Origin: Desulfobacterales bacterium HSG17
Lineage (GTDB): Bacteria; Desulfobacterota; Desulfobacteria; Desulfobacterales; Desulfococcaceae
DNA length: 22,442 nucleotides
NCBI GenBank assembly: GCA_030377945.1
Contig: JAUCGD010000040.1
Span: 1 to 22,442, forward strand
Direction of reading: 5' to 3'
Both the position numbers and the translations under genes were made by a program. Each line of letters starts with the position of its first letter. Position 1 is the first letter of the stretch. Shown here piece after piece: positions 14,874 through 22,442 of the stretch. The notes under the pieces were generated by a model, which saw only the letters and a list, made by a program, of their open reading frames with translations, made no database searches and was not told the DNA's origin.

Positions 14874-17800
14874 TTAAACTTGTTCAACTTCCCTAGCCTC
14901 TACTCCAAGATCAGCATATCCCGGGAAGCCTGTTCCGGCAGGAATTAGACGACCCATGACAACATTTTCTTTCAATCCTTTAAGACCGTCAAATTTTCCT
15001 TCTATTGCCGCCAGAGTCAATACTTTTGTTGTCTCCTGAAATGATGCTGCAGAGAGAAAACTGTCCGTGGACAATGATGCTTTTGTAATACCAAGAATCA
15101 GAGGTTCACCCTTGGCAGGCTCCCCACCATTTGTGGCAACTTCCCTGTTTGTCTCTTCAAACAAAAGCCTGTCAACCTGTTCGTCAGGAATAAATTTAGT
15201 ATCACCAGTAGTAATAATTTTTACTCTTCTCATCATTTGATGAATTACAACTTCAATATGCTTATCATTAATCCTTACACCCTGGAGTCTGTAAACTTCC
15301 TGTACTTCATCCACAAGGTATTTGGCAAGAGCTACCTCACCCATGATATTCATAATATCCTGGGGGTTGGCACTTCCTGCAACAAGAGGATCTCCGGCTT
15401 TAACATAATCACCGTCATAAACTGTGACATGGAGTCCTTTGGGAATAGAGTATTCCTTCTTTTCACCAACTTCAGCAGGGATAACAGCAACTTTCTGCCT
15501 TCCTTTTGTCCCTTTTGACACCTCAATATACCCATCAATTTCAGTGAGTACTCCAGGATCTTTTGGCTTCCTGACTTCAAACAGCTCAGCAACTCGTGGG
15601 AGACCACCTGTGATATCCTTGGTTTTTGTTGTTGCTCTTGGCAGTTTTGCAATTACATCTCCTGCCATAATCTGATCATCTTCATCAACTATAAGAATAG
15701 CATTAACAGGCAGATAATACCTTGCAGTTGTTTTAGCATTAGGAAGTTTAATTCCTTTGCCATCTTGATCTTTTATAGTAATCCTTGGCCGGATCTCTGC
15801 ATCTTTACCTTCAATAATTGTCCGGGAGACCTTACCAGTTACAGGATCAATCTGTTCTTGAACAGTGGATCCAACTTCTATATCTGCAAATCTGACACGA
15901 CCTGAAACTTCTGTAATAATCGGGGTCGTAAAAGGATCCCAGACAGCAATAACATCACCCGGTTCTACTTTGTTTCCATCTTTGAGAAGTAAAGTTGCAC
16001 CATATATTACAGTCTCTTTGGCTATTTCGCGACCATCTGCACCTGTAATAGTTATACCGCCGCCTTTTCTGTTCATTACAATTACTTCATTATCAGCAGA
16101 AACAACGGTCTGAATATCATCATTATATTTTAATATGCCGCCAACCCTTGCTTTAATTTCTGCAACTTCAACTTTTCTTGAGGCAGTACCACCAATATGA
16201 AAAGTTCTCATGGTCAACTGGGTTCCAGGCTCACCAATGGACTGGGCAGCAACAATACCAATTGCCTGACCAATTTCAACGGTTACACCGTGGGCAAGAT
16301 CACGACCATAGCATGTTGAGCAGACACCATGTCTTGAATTACAGGTAAGAACAGAACGAATTTTAACTTTTTGAACCCCGGCATCTTCAATTTTTTTAAC
16401 ATCAGCTTCATCAAGTTCTTTATCCGCACTAACAATCAATTCATCTGTATAGGGATCAAGCACATCTTCTTGTATAACTCTTCCAAGCAGTCTCTCTCCC
16501 AGGGTTTGAATTATTTCACCCCCTTCATACAGTGCTTCGACCTCAATACCATTAATGGTACCACAATCTGTTTCAATAATGGCACAGTCCTGCCCAACAT
16601 CAGCAAGGCGCCTGGTCAAATATCCTGAATTTGCAGTTTTCAAGGCAGTATCAGCAAGACCTTTACGCGCACCATGTGTGGAAATAAAATATTGCAGTAC
16701 AGAAAGACCTTCTCTAAAACAGGCAGTAATAGGATTTTCAATAATTTCACCAGAAGGCTTAGCCATCAAACCACGCATACCTGCAAGTTGGCGCATCTGA
16801 TCTTTACTGCCACGGGCGCCGGAGTCTGCCATTACATAAACTGCATTTAACTCTTCAGGCGTATCATCTTTTTCTGAACTCTTGGGATTTTTCATAACTT
16901 TCATCATGGCATCGGCAATATCATCTGTGCTTTGAGCCCAGATATCCACAACTTTATTATATTTCTCTCCCTGGGTAATGAGTCCTTCTGAATATTGTTC
17001 TTTGATATCTTCAATACTTTTTTCAGATTCGGCAATTATCTTCCATTTTTCATCCGGGATTATCATATCTCCAATACATATAGAAAGACCACCAAGAGTT
17101 GAATGCTTATATCCAATATCTTTAAGCCTGTCAGAAAGAATAACAGTCTCTTTTAAACCAATATTTCGATATGCATAATCAATGAGTTTTACAATGGAGG
17201 ATTTGTCCATGAGCCTGTTTACAAGATTAAAAGGCAGAGTAGTTTTTCGTTCATCCACTTTAAATATGGTATAATAGTCACCCACTTTTCTGACACCGGT
17301 ATGCTGATCCTGTTTCATACCATAAAGCTGTTCAACAACTATTTCTGATACCTGGAAAATATTTTTAAACTCTTTTCTGGTAAGAAGGTCTGTCTTGCCT
17401 TTACTCTTTTTAACTTCCTTGTCAGTATATTTTTTTAAGACCTTGTCAAACTCTTTTCCAGCCTTTAATTCTTCCATTGCAGCTTCACAATCTTCCAGGG
17501 TTTGAGTTCTAATCCTGGTCAAAGACAAGAGTGTGTCACCGGGAATTGACTCCCATAGAAGAATTCTTCCTGTGGTGGTTTCATATATTTCATTTTCAAT
17601 TCTAACTTTTATTCGGGCATGGAGTGCAAGTTCACCTGCATCATAAGCATGTCTTACTTCTTCAAGGCTTGAAAATGAAATTCCTTCTCCTTTTTGCTTG
17701 TTTATTGCCCTTGTCATATAATAAATTCCAAGAACAATATCCTGGGTGGGCACAATAATTGGCTGACCATTTGCCGGAGACAAAATATTATTGGTGGATA

Positions 17801-19253
17801 GCATCATTATTCTTGCCTCAAGCTGTGACTCAAGGGAAAGAGGTATATGAACTGCCATTTGATCACCATCAAAATCTGCATTAAAAGCCGGACAGACCAG
17901 AGGATGAAGCTGAATTGCTTTTCCTTCAATCAAGACAGGCTCAAATGCCTGGAATCCAAGGCGATGAAGTGTTGGTGCTCTGTTTAACATGACAGGATAC
18001 TCTTTTACGACAGATTCAAGTGCGTCCCACACTTCAGTCTCTTCTCTCTCAACCATCTTTTTGGCACTTTTAACTGTTGACACAAGACCTTTTTTCTCAA
18101 GATAACTATAAATAAAAGGTTTAAACAATTCCAGCGCCATTTTTTTAGGAATACCACACTGATGGAGTCTTAACTCTGAGCCAACAGTAATAACAGTACG
18201 ACCAGAGTAATCTACACGTTTACCAAGAAGGTTCTGCCTGAAGCGTCCCTGTTTACCCTTTAAGGTATCACTTAACGATTTCAAAGGCCTTTTATTCGTA
18301 CCTGTAACCACCCTTCCGTGACGACCATTATCAAAGAGAACATCCACAGCTTCCTGGAGCATTCTCTTTTCATTTCTGACAATAATATCAGGAGCATTGA
18401 GATCAACAAGTCTCTTCAAACGGTTGTTTCTGTTTATTACCCTGCGATAGAGGTCATTTAAGTCAGAAGTTGCAAAGCGCCCGCCCTCAAGGGGGACAAG
18501 TGGCCTTAAATCCGGAGGAAGAATTGGACATGCAGTCATGATCATGCGTGTAGGTTCAATACCAGATGTTAAAAATGCATCTATAACTTTAAGTCGTTTG
18601 GCCATTTTTTGTTTTTTAGCCACAGATTTTGTCAAACGAATTTCTTCTCTAAGTTCATCATGCACCTGCTGCAGATCAATTGCTTCAAGCAGTTTTAAAA
18701 TTGCTTCGGCGCCAATTCCTGCTTCAAAATCTTCTCCAAAAGTATCAAGAGCTTCATAATATTGATCATCGGTCAAAAGCTGAAGAGGTTTCATGCCAGT
18801 ATCTTTAGGATCAATAACAATATAGGAATCAAAGTATAAAACTTTTTCAAGATTTTTCAGAGTCAAATCAAGAACATTTCCTATCTTGCTGGGCAGGCTT
18901 TTCAAAAACCAGATATGCGATACAGGTGAGGCAAGTTCAATATGAGCCATTCTCTCCCGGCGCACTTTTGACTGAATGACCTCAACACCGCATTTTTCAC
19001 AAACAACCCCGCGGTGTTTCATCCGTTTATATTTACCGCAATTGCATTCGTAATCCTTGGTAGGACCAAAAACCTTTGCACAGAAAAGCCCATCTCTTTC
19101 AGGCTTGAAAGTTCTGTAATTTATTGTTTCCGGTTTTTTAATTTCACCATTAGACCATGATCTTATCTGGTCTGAAGACGCAAGGCTAATTTGAACGCCC
19201 TGATAAACCTTAGGATCTTTTGGTTTTGCGAAGAAATCATATATATTGTCCAA
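14874..19253 (-). CDS. rpoC: RNA polymerase beta' subunit
   Basis: 1459 residues, starting at TTG 19253, with AAGGAG (19265-19260) overlapping the rpoB stop. First zinc site C70, C72, C85, C88; catalytic NADFDGDQ with D460, D462, D464 binding the active-site magnesium; funnel and rim helices about 730-790; bridge helix about 847-883; second zinc site C897, C971, C978, C981; trigger loop about 1005-1230. The trigger loop is interrupted by a long SI3-type insertion (about 1025-1212), as in Escherichia coli. Numbering equals that of Escherichia coli through D464 and is shifted by 83 at the second zinc site because of an extra segment at about 573-671 (see 17241-17537). Lies 10 bp after rpoB. Confidence 0.99.
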   Translation of the reverse strand: MDNIYDFFAKPKDPKVYQGVQISLASSDQIRSWSNGEIKKPETINYRTFKPERDGLFCAKVFGPTKDYECNCGKYKRMKHRGVVCEKCGVEVIQSKVRRERMAHIELASPVSHIWFLKSLPSKIGNVLDLTLKNLEKVLYFDSYIVIDPKDTGMKPLQLLTDDQYYEALDTFGEDFEAGIGAEAILKLLEAIDLQQVHDELREEIRLTKSVAKKQKMAKRLKVIDAFLTSGIEPTRMIMTACPILPPDLRPLVPLEGGRFATSDLNDLYRRVINRNNRLKRLVDLNAPDIIVRNEKRMLQEAVDVLFDNGRHGRVVTGTNKRPLKSLSDTLKGKQGRFRQNLLGKRVDYSGRTVITVGSELRLHQCGIPKKMALELFKPFIYSYLEKKGLVSTVKSAKKMVEREETEVWDALESVVKEYPVMLNRAPTLHRLGFQAFEPVLIEGKAIQLHPLVCPAFNADFDGDQMAVHIPLSLESQLEARIMMLSTNNILSPANGQPIIVPTQDIVLGIYYMTRAINKQKGEGISFSSLEEVRHAYDAGELALHARIKVRIENEIYETTTGRILLWESIPGDTLLSLTRIRTQTLEDCEAAMEELKAGKEFDKVLKKYTDKEVKKSKGKTDLLTRKEFKNIFQVSEIVVEQLYGMKQDQHTGVRKVGDYYTIFKVDERKTTLPFNLVNRLMDKSSIVKLIDYAYRNIGLKETVILSDRLKDIGYKHSTLGGLSICIGDMIIPDEKWKIIAESEKSIEDIKEQYSEGLITQGEKYNKVVDIWAQSTDDIADAMMKVMKNPKSSEKDDTPEELNAVYVMADSGARGSKDQMRQLAGMRGLMAKPSGEIIENPITACFREGLSVLQYFISTHGARKGLADTALKTANSGYLTRRLADVGQDCAIIETDCGTINGIEVEALYEGGEIIQTLGERLLGRVIQEDVLDPYTDELIVSADKELDEADVKKIEDAGVQKVKIRSVLTCNSRHGVCSTCYGRDLAHGVTVEIGQAIGIVAAQSIGEPGTQLTMRTFHIGGTASRKVEVAEIKARVGGILKYNDDIQTVVSADNEVIVMNRKGGGITITGADGREIAKETVIYGATLLLKDGNKVEPGDVIAVWDPFTTPIITEVSGRVRFADIEVGSTVQEQIDPVTGKVSRTIIEGKDAEIRPRITIKDQDGKGIKLPNAKTTARYYLPVNAILIVDEDDQIMAGDVIAKLPRATTKTKDITGGLPRVAELFEVRKPKDPGVLTEIDGYIEVSKGTKGRQKVAVIPAEVGEKKEYSIPKGLHVTVYDGDYVKAGDPLVAGSANPQDIMNIMGEVALAKYLVDEVQEVYRLQGVRINDKHIEVVIHQMMRRVKIITTGDTKFIPDEQVDRLLFEETNREVATNGGEPAKGEPLILGITKASLSTDSFLSAASFQETTKVLTLAAIEGKFDGLKGLKENVVMGRLIPAGTGFPGYADLGVEAREVEQV
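17241..17537 (-). other. RpoC insertion, residues about 573-671, parvulin-like
   Basis: In Escherichia coli beta', the strand ending in GRAILW is followed almost directly by LPYSIVNQ. Here [11 protein letters not shown] (563-572) and LPFNLVNR (673-680) are separated by about 100 residues. The order of elements resembles a parvulin peptidyl-prolyl isomerase (PpiC/rotamase): a strand LLSLTRIR, a helix with [17 protein letters not shown] (594-610), a [11 protein letters not shown] turn, and a final strand [11 protein letters not shown] (660-670), comparable with GYHIIKV plus charged end in PpiC. Both histidines typical of active parvulins are missing (the first strand has none; Thr662 replaces the second), so it is probably a binding or structural module. 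Confidence 0.55.
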
Positions 19254-19263
19254 TGTCTTCTCC

Positions 19264-22200
19264 TTATTTAATGCCTTCTAAAAGATTTATATCCAAACCC
19301 AGACTATTCAGTTCTTTTGTCAGAACCCTGAAAGATTCAGGCATCCCAGGCTCAAGAACGCTCTGGCCTTTTACAATTTTTTCATACATTCTGGTTCTTC
19401 CTACCATGTCATCTGATTTAACAGTCAAAAACTCCTGTAATGCATGGGCAGCACCATAGGCTTCCATTGCCCACACTTCCATCTCTCCGAGCCTCTGTCC
19501 ACCAAACTGTGCCTTACCACCTAATGGCTGCTGTGTTACCAGAGAATAGGGTCCAATGGAACGAGCATGAAGCTTATCATCAACAAGATGATGCAGTTTA
19601 AGCATATACATTGTTCCAACCGTAACCTTTTTATCAAAGGGCTCGCCGGTTCTGCCATCATAAAGTACAGATTGACCTGACTCATCAAAACCTGCAATAT
19701 CAATAAGTTTTTTGATTTCATCTTCATTGGCACCATCAAATACAGGTGTTGCCATATGCACACCTTTTTTATAAAACAATGCAAAATCAACAAGCTCATC
19801 ATCAGACATTTTTTTAATTTTTTGAACTACTGTATCTGCTCTTTTATTTGTCTGCTGAGTCTGGGTAAGAGAAAAAATTTCCATGACTTTTTCTCTTAAT
19901 TTATCAAGCTTCATTTCATTAAGCAGTTCATCAATCCGCTGTCCAAGTCCAAAAGCTGCATGGCCAAGATGAATCTCAAGAATCTGCCCCACATTCATAC
20001 GTGAAGGTACTCCAAGAGGATTTAAAACCATATCAACCGGTCTTCCATCTTCAAAATATGGCAAATCTTCAACTCGTAAAATCCTTGAAACCACACCCTT
20101 GTTACCGTGGCGTCCTGCCATTTTATCACCCACAGACAAAACTCTTTCCATGGCAACACTGATTTTAATCATCTTTAAAACGCCGGGTGGAAGATCATCA
20201 CCTTTTTCAAAACGGGAGACCAATCTGTTAAAATGTTCCCTTGCTTTTTTAATTTGCTTTTGAGCACTTTCAAGTATGACCTGGGCTTTTTCAGTAATTA
20301 CAGCATCTTCTACAGCAACATTAACAAGTACTGCAATGGGAATACCCTTTAAAAGGTTCTTTTTTACTTTAGTTCCTGATTTGATTAAAACCTTTCCTGT
20401 TTTTTCAAGGTCTGCAACAGTTTTTTTGCCTTTAAGGATGGATTCAACTTTTTCCTGTGCTACACTGGAAATAATTTTAATTTCATCATCTCTGTCCTTT
20501 TCAAGCCGCTCTATCTCTTCATCTTCAATAAGCCTTGTACGGTCATCTTTTGGCAAACCTCTTCTGATAAAAACCTTGGCATCAATGACTTTGCCTCTGA
20601 CTCCCGGAGGTACACACAAAGATGTATCTTTTACATCACCTGCTTTTTCACCAAAAATTGCCCGTAAGAGTTTTTCTTCAGGCGAGAGTTGGGTTTCTCC
20701 CTTTGGTGTAATTTTTCCAACAAGGAGATCTCCCGGATTTACTTCAGCACCAAGATATATAATTCCACTCTCATCAAGATTCTTTAAAGCTTCTTCTCCA
20801 ACATTGGGAATATCACGGGTAATCTCTTCTTTACCAAGTTTAGTATCTCTGGCAAGGACTTCATACTCTTCAATATGCACGGAAGTATAGACAGCATCTT
20901 TAACAAGACGTTCGCTGACAAGAATAGAATCCTCATAATTGTATCCATCCCATGGCATAAACGCCACAGTCACATTTTTTCCAAGAGCAAGCTCACCCAT
21001 TTCAGTGGATGGGCCATCTGCAATTACCTGACCTTTTTTAACTTTTTCACCCTTTTTAACAATGGGTCTATGGTTAAAACAGGTGTTCTGGTTGGAGCGT
21101 ACAAATTTTGAACATTCATATATGGAGACAACCTTGTCAAAATCTTCTTCTTTTGTATCATCATTGCGTACGACAATCCGTTTGGAATCTACATCATCAA
21201 TCACACCATCATATTCAGATACAATTGTAACTCCGGAATCTCTTGCAACAATACTTTCCATTCCTGTACCCACAAGAGGTGCCTCACTGTTTATTAATGG
21301 AACTGCCTGACGCTGCATGTTTGAACCCATTAAAGCCCTGTTTGCATCATCATTTTCAAGAAAAGGAATTAATGATGCTGATACAGATACCAACTGGTTT
21401 GGAGAGACATCCATGAATTTGACATCAGCGTTTTCAATCATTTCAAATTCACCTGCAACCCTTGAAGACACCAGAGGATTAATAAAGTTTCCTTCGACAT
21501 CAAGAGGCGCATTGGCCTGGGCTATTGGCTGAATGCCTTCTTCAAAGGCTGTTAAATTTTTAATCTCCTTTGATGCATGTCCATCATTGGCAATTCTGAA
21601 TGGTGTTTCAATGAACCCGAAATCATTTACACTTGCAAAGGTGCATAAGGAGACAATCAGACCAATATTTGGCCCCTCAGGAGTTTCAATGGGGCAGATT
21701 CTTCCATAATGGGAAGGGTGAACATCCCTGACTTCAAAACCTGCTCTCTCCCTTGTTAAACCTCCTGGACCCAAAGCTGATAATCTTCTTTTATGGGTAG
21801 TTTCAGACAGAGGATTGGTCTGATCCATAAATTGTGACAACTGGGAAGTACCAAAAAATTCTCGTACAACAGCAGATACGGGCTTGGGATTAATTAAATC
21901 ATGGGGCATCATGGCATCCACTTCCTGCATGCTCATTTTTTCCTTGATAGCCCTCTCCATTCTGACAAGACCAATTCTATAGTGATTTTCAAGAAGCTCA
22001 CCAACTGCACGGACACGCCTGTTGCCGAGATGATCAATATCGTCAACCTGACCCTGGGTGTCTTTGAGTTTGATTAATGTAGCAGTTGTTAAAAGTACAT
22101 CTTCTTTTCTAAGTGTCTTTACATTAATTTTTGTATCAACTCCAAGGCGGTGGTTCATTTTCAACCTTCCAACCCTGGAAAGGTCATAATAGGTCTGCCT

Positions 22201-22442
22201 GAAAAAAAGATGATCAATAAAGTCCTGGGCAACTTCCATGGTGGCAGGATTTCCAGGTCGAAGCCTCCTGTAGATATCCATTAAAGCTTCTTCTTTTGTC
22301 TCTGTTTTATCCGCGGCAAGGGTTTTGCGCATGGCATCAGAATTTGCAGGGTCAACATGGAGGATATAAAAATTACTCAGCTCTTTTTCTTCCATTGATT
22401 CAAAAGTATCTTCTGTAATCACGTCTCCTGCTCTAAAAAGGA
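19264..22442 (-). CDS. rpoB: RNA polymerase beta subunit, 5' end outside the window
   Basis: The frame is open to the right edge (residues [13 protein letters not shown] at the edge), so about 1059 C-terminal residues are present and roughly 300 N-terminal ones are missing. A GTG at 22422 is internal, not the start. The rifampicin region (about 21769-21846; [20 protein letters not shown] and RLSAL) has wild-type residues at the usual resistance positions. Further signatures: [67 protein letters not shown], and the C-terminal [21 protein letters not shown]2-like helical insertion (about 21.0-20.2 kb region, before [10 protein letters not shown]) is present as in Escherichia coli. It forms the catalytic core with rpoC, 10 bp downstream. 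Confidence 0.99.
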   Translation of the reverse strand, partial: LFRAGDVITEDTFESMEEKELSNFYILHVDPANSDAMRKTLAADKTETKEEALMDIYRRLRPGNPATMEVAQDFIDHLFFRQTYYDLSRVGRLKMNHRLGVDTKINVKTLRKEDVLLTTATLIKLKDTQGQVDDIDHLGNRRVRAVGELLENHYRIGLVRMERAIKEKMSMQEVDAMMPHDLINPKPVSAVVREFFGTSQLSQFMDQTNPLSETTHKRRLSALGPGGLTRERAGFEVRDVHPSHYGRICPIETPEGPNIGLIVSLCTFASVNDFGFIETPFRIANDGHASKEIKNLTAFEEGIQPIAQANAPLDVEGNFINPLVSSRVAGEFEMIENADVKFMDVSPNQLVSVSASLIPFLENDDANRALMGSNMQRQAVPLINSEAPLVGTGMESIVARDSGVTIVSEYDGVIDDVDSKRIVVRNDDTKEEDFDKVVSIYECSKFVRSNQNTCFNHRPIVKKGEKVKKGQVIADGPSTEMGELALGKNVTVAFMPWDGYNYEDSILVSERLVKDAVYTSVHIEEYEVLARDTKLGKEEITRDIPNVGEEALKNLDESGIIYLGAEVNPGDLLVGKITPKGETQLSPEEKLLRAIFGEKAGDVKDTSLCVPPGVRGKVIDAKVFIRRGLPKDDRTRLIEDEEIERLEKDRDDEIKIISSVAQEKVESILKGKKTVADLEKTGKVLIKSGTKVKKNLLKGIPIAVLVNVAVEDAVITEKAQVILESAQKQIKKAREHFNRLVSRFEKGDDLPPGVLKMIKISVAMERVLSVGDKMAGRHGNKGVVSRILRVEDLPYFEDGRPVDMVLNPLGVPSRMNVGQILEIHLGHAAFGLGQRIDELLNEMKLDKLREKVMEIFSLTQTQQTNKRADTVVQKIKKMSDDELVDFALFYKKGVHMATPVFDGANEDEIKKLIDIAGFDESGQSVLYDGRTGEPFDKKVTVGTMYMLKLHHLVDDKLHARSIGPYSLVTQQPLGGKAQFGGQRLGEMEVWAMEAYGAAHALQEFLTVKSDDMVGRTRMYEKIVKGQSVLEPGMPESFRVLTKELNSLGLDINLLEGIK

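Noticed and set aside
20276..20890. Long open frame antisense to rpoB
   Set aside because: It mirrors a strongly conserved rpoB reading frame, and has no ribosome binding site or recognisable domain.
21769..21846. Rifampicin-resistance changes in RpoB
   Set aside because: Residues at the usual resistance positions match the sensitive type.

Overview
This is an AT-rich bacterial window made almost entirely of core transcription and translation genes. Gene order (spc and alpha operon genes, rpoBC-rpsL-rpsG-tuf-rpsJ-rplC), a DUF484/GAF-like GGDEF protein and the protein sequences suggest a Desulfobacterales-type 'deltaproteobacterium' (Desulfobacterota). That placement is an inference from the proteins; no marker was searched.

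Left arm (1-8909, + strand): the 3' end of rpsQ, then rplN-rplX-rplE-rpsN-rpsH-rplF-rplR-rpsE-rpmD-rplO-secY-infA-rpmJ-rpsM-rpsK-rpsD-rpoA-rplQ, closely spaced and co-directional. It is closed by a strong bidirectional hairpin terminator at 8974-9007. adk and map, often found between secY and infA, are absent.

Middle (9013-11425): a converging gene for a GAF/DUF484-like plus GGDEF diguanylate cyclase (- strand), about 470 bp without a clear gene, then a secreted PotD-like solute-binding protein gene (+ strand) with its own promoter. This gene loses its 3' end abruptly at about 11371-11381, where it meets, head to head, the first 34 codons of rplD (L4) on the other strand.

Right arm (11378-22442, all - strand): rpoB (5' end outside the window)-rpoC-rpsL-rpsG-tuf-rpsJ-rplC-rplD'. 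A near-consensus sigma70 promoter sits between rpoC and rpsL. fusA is missing from its usual place between rpsG and tuf. rplD is cut after codon 34, so the str/S10 arm is broken off and points against the spc/alpha arm that would normally continue it.

Two things stand out. First, the rplD'/solute-binding-protein' junction at about 11375 is either a real inversion or duplication breakpoint inside an essential operon, or an inverted chimera from amplification or assembly. Second, RpoC carries an insertion of about 100 residues (573-671) whose pattern resembles a parvulin (PpiC/rotamase) fold lacking the usual catalytic histidines. The remaining genes look ordinary, with intact catalytic and zinc-binding residues and wild-type-like RpoB rifampicin and S12 streptomycin regions.
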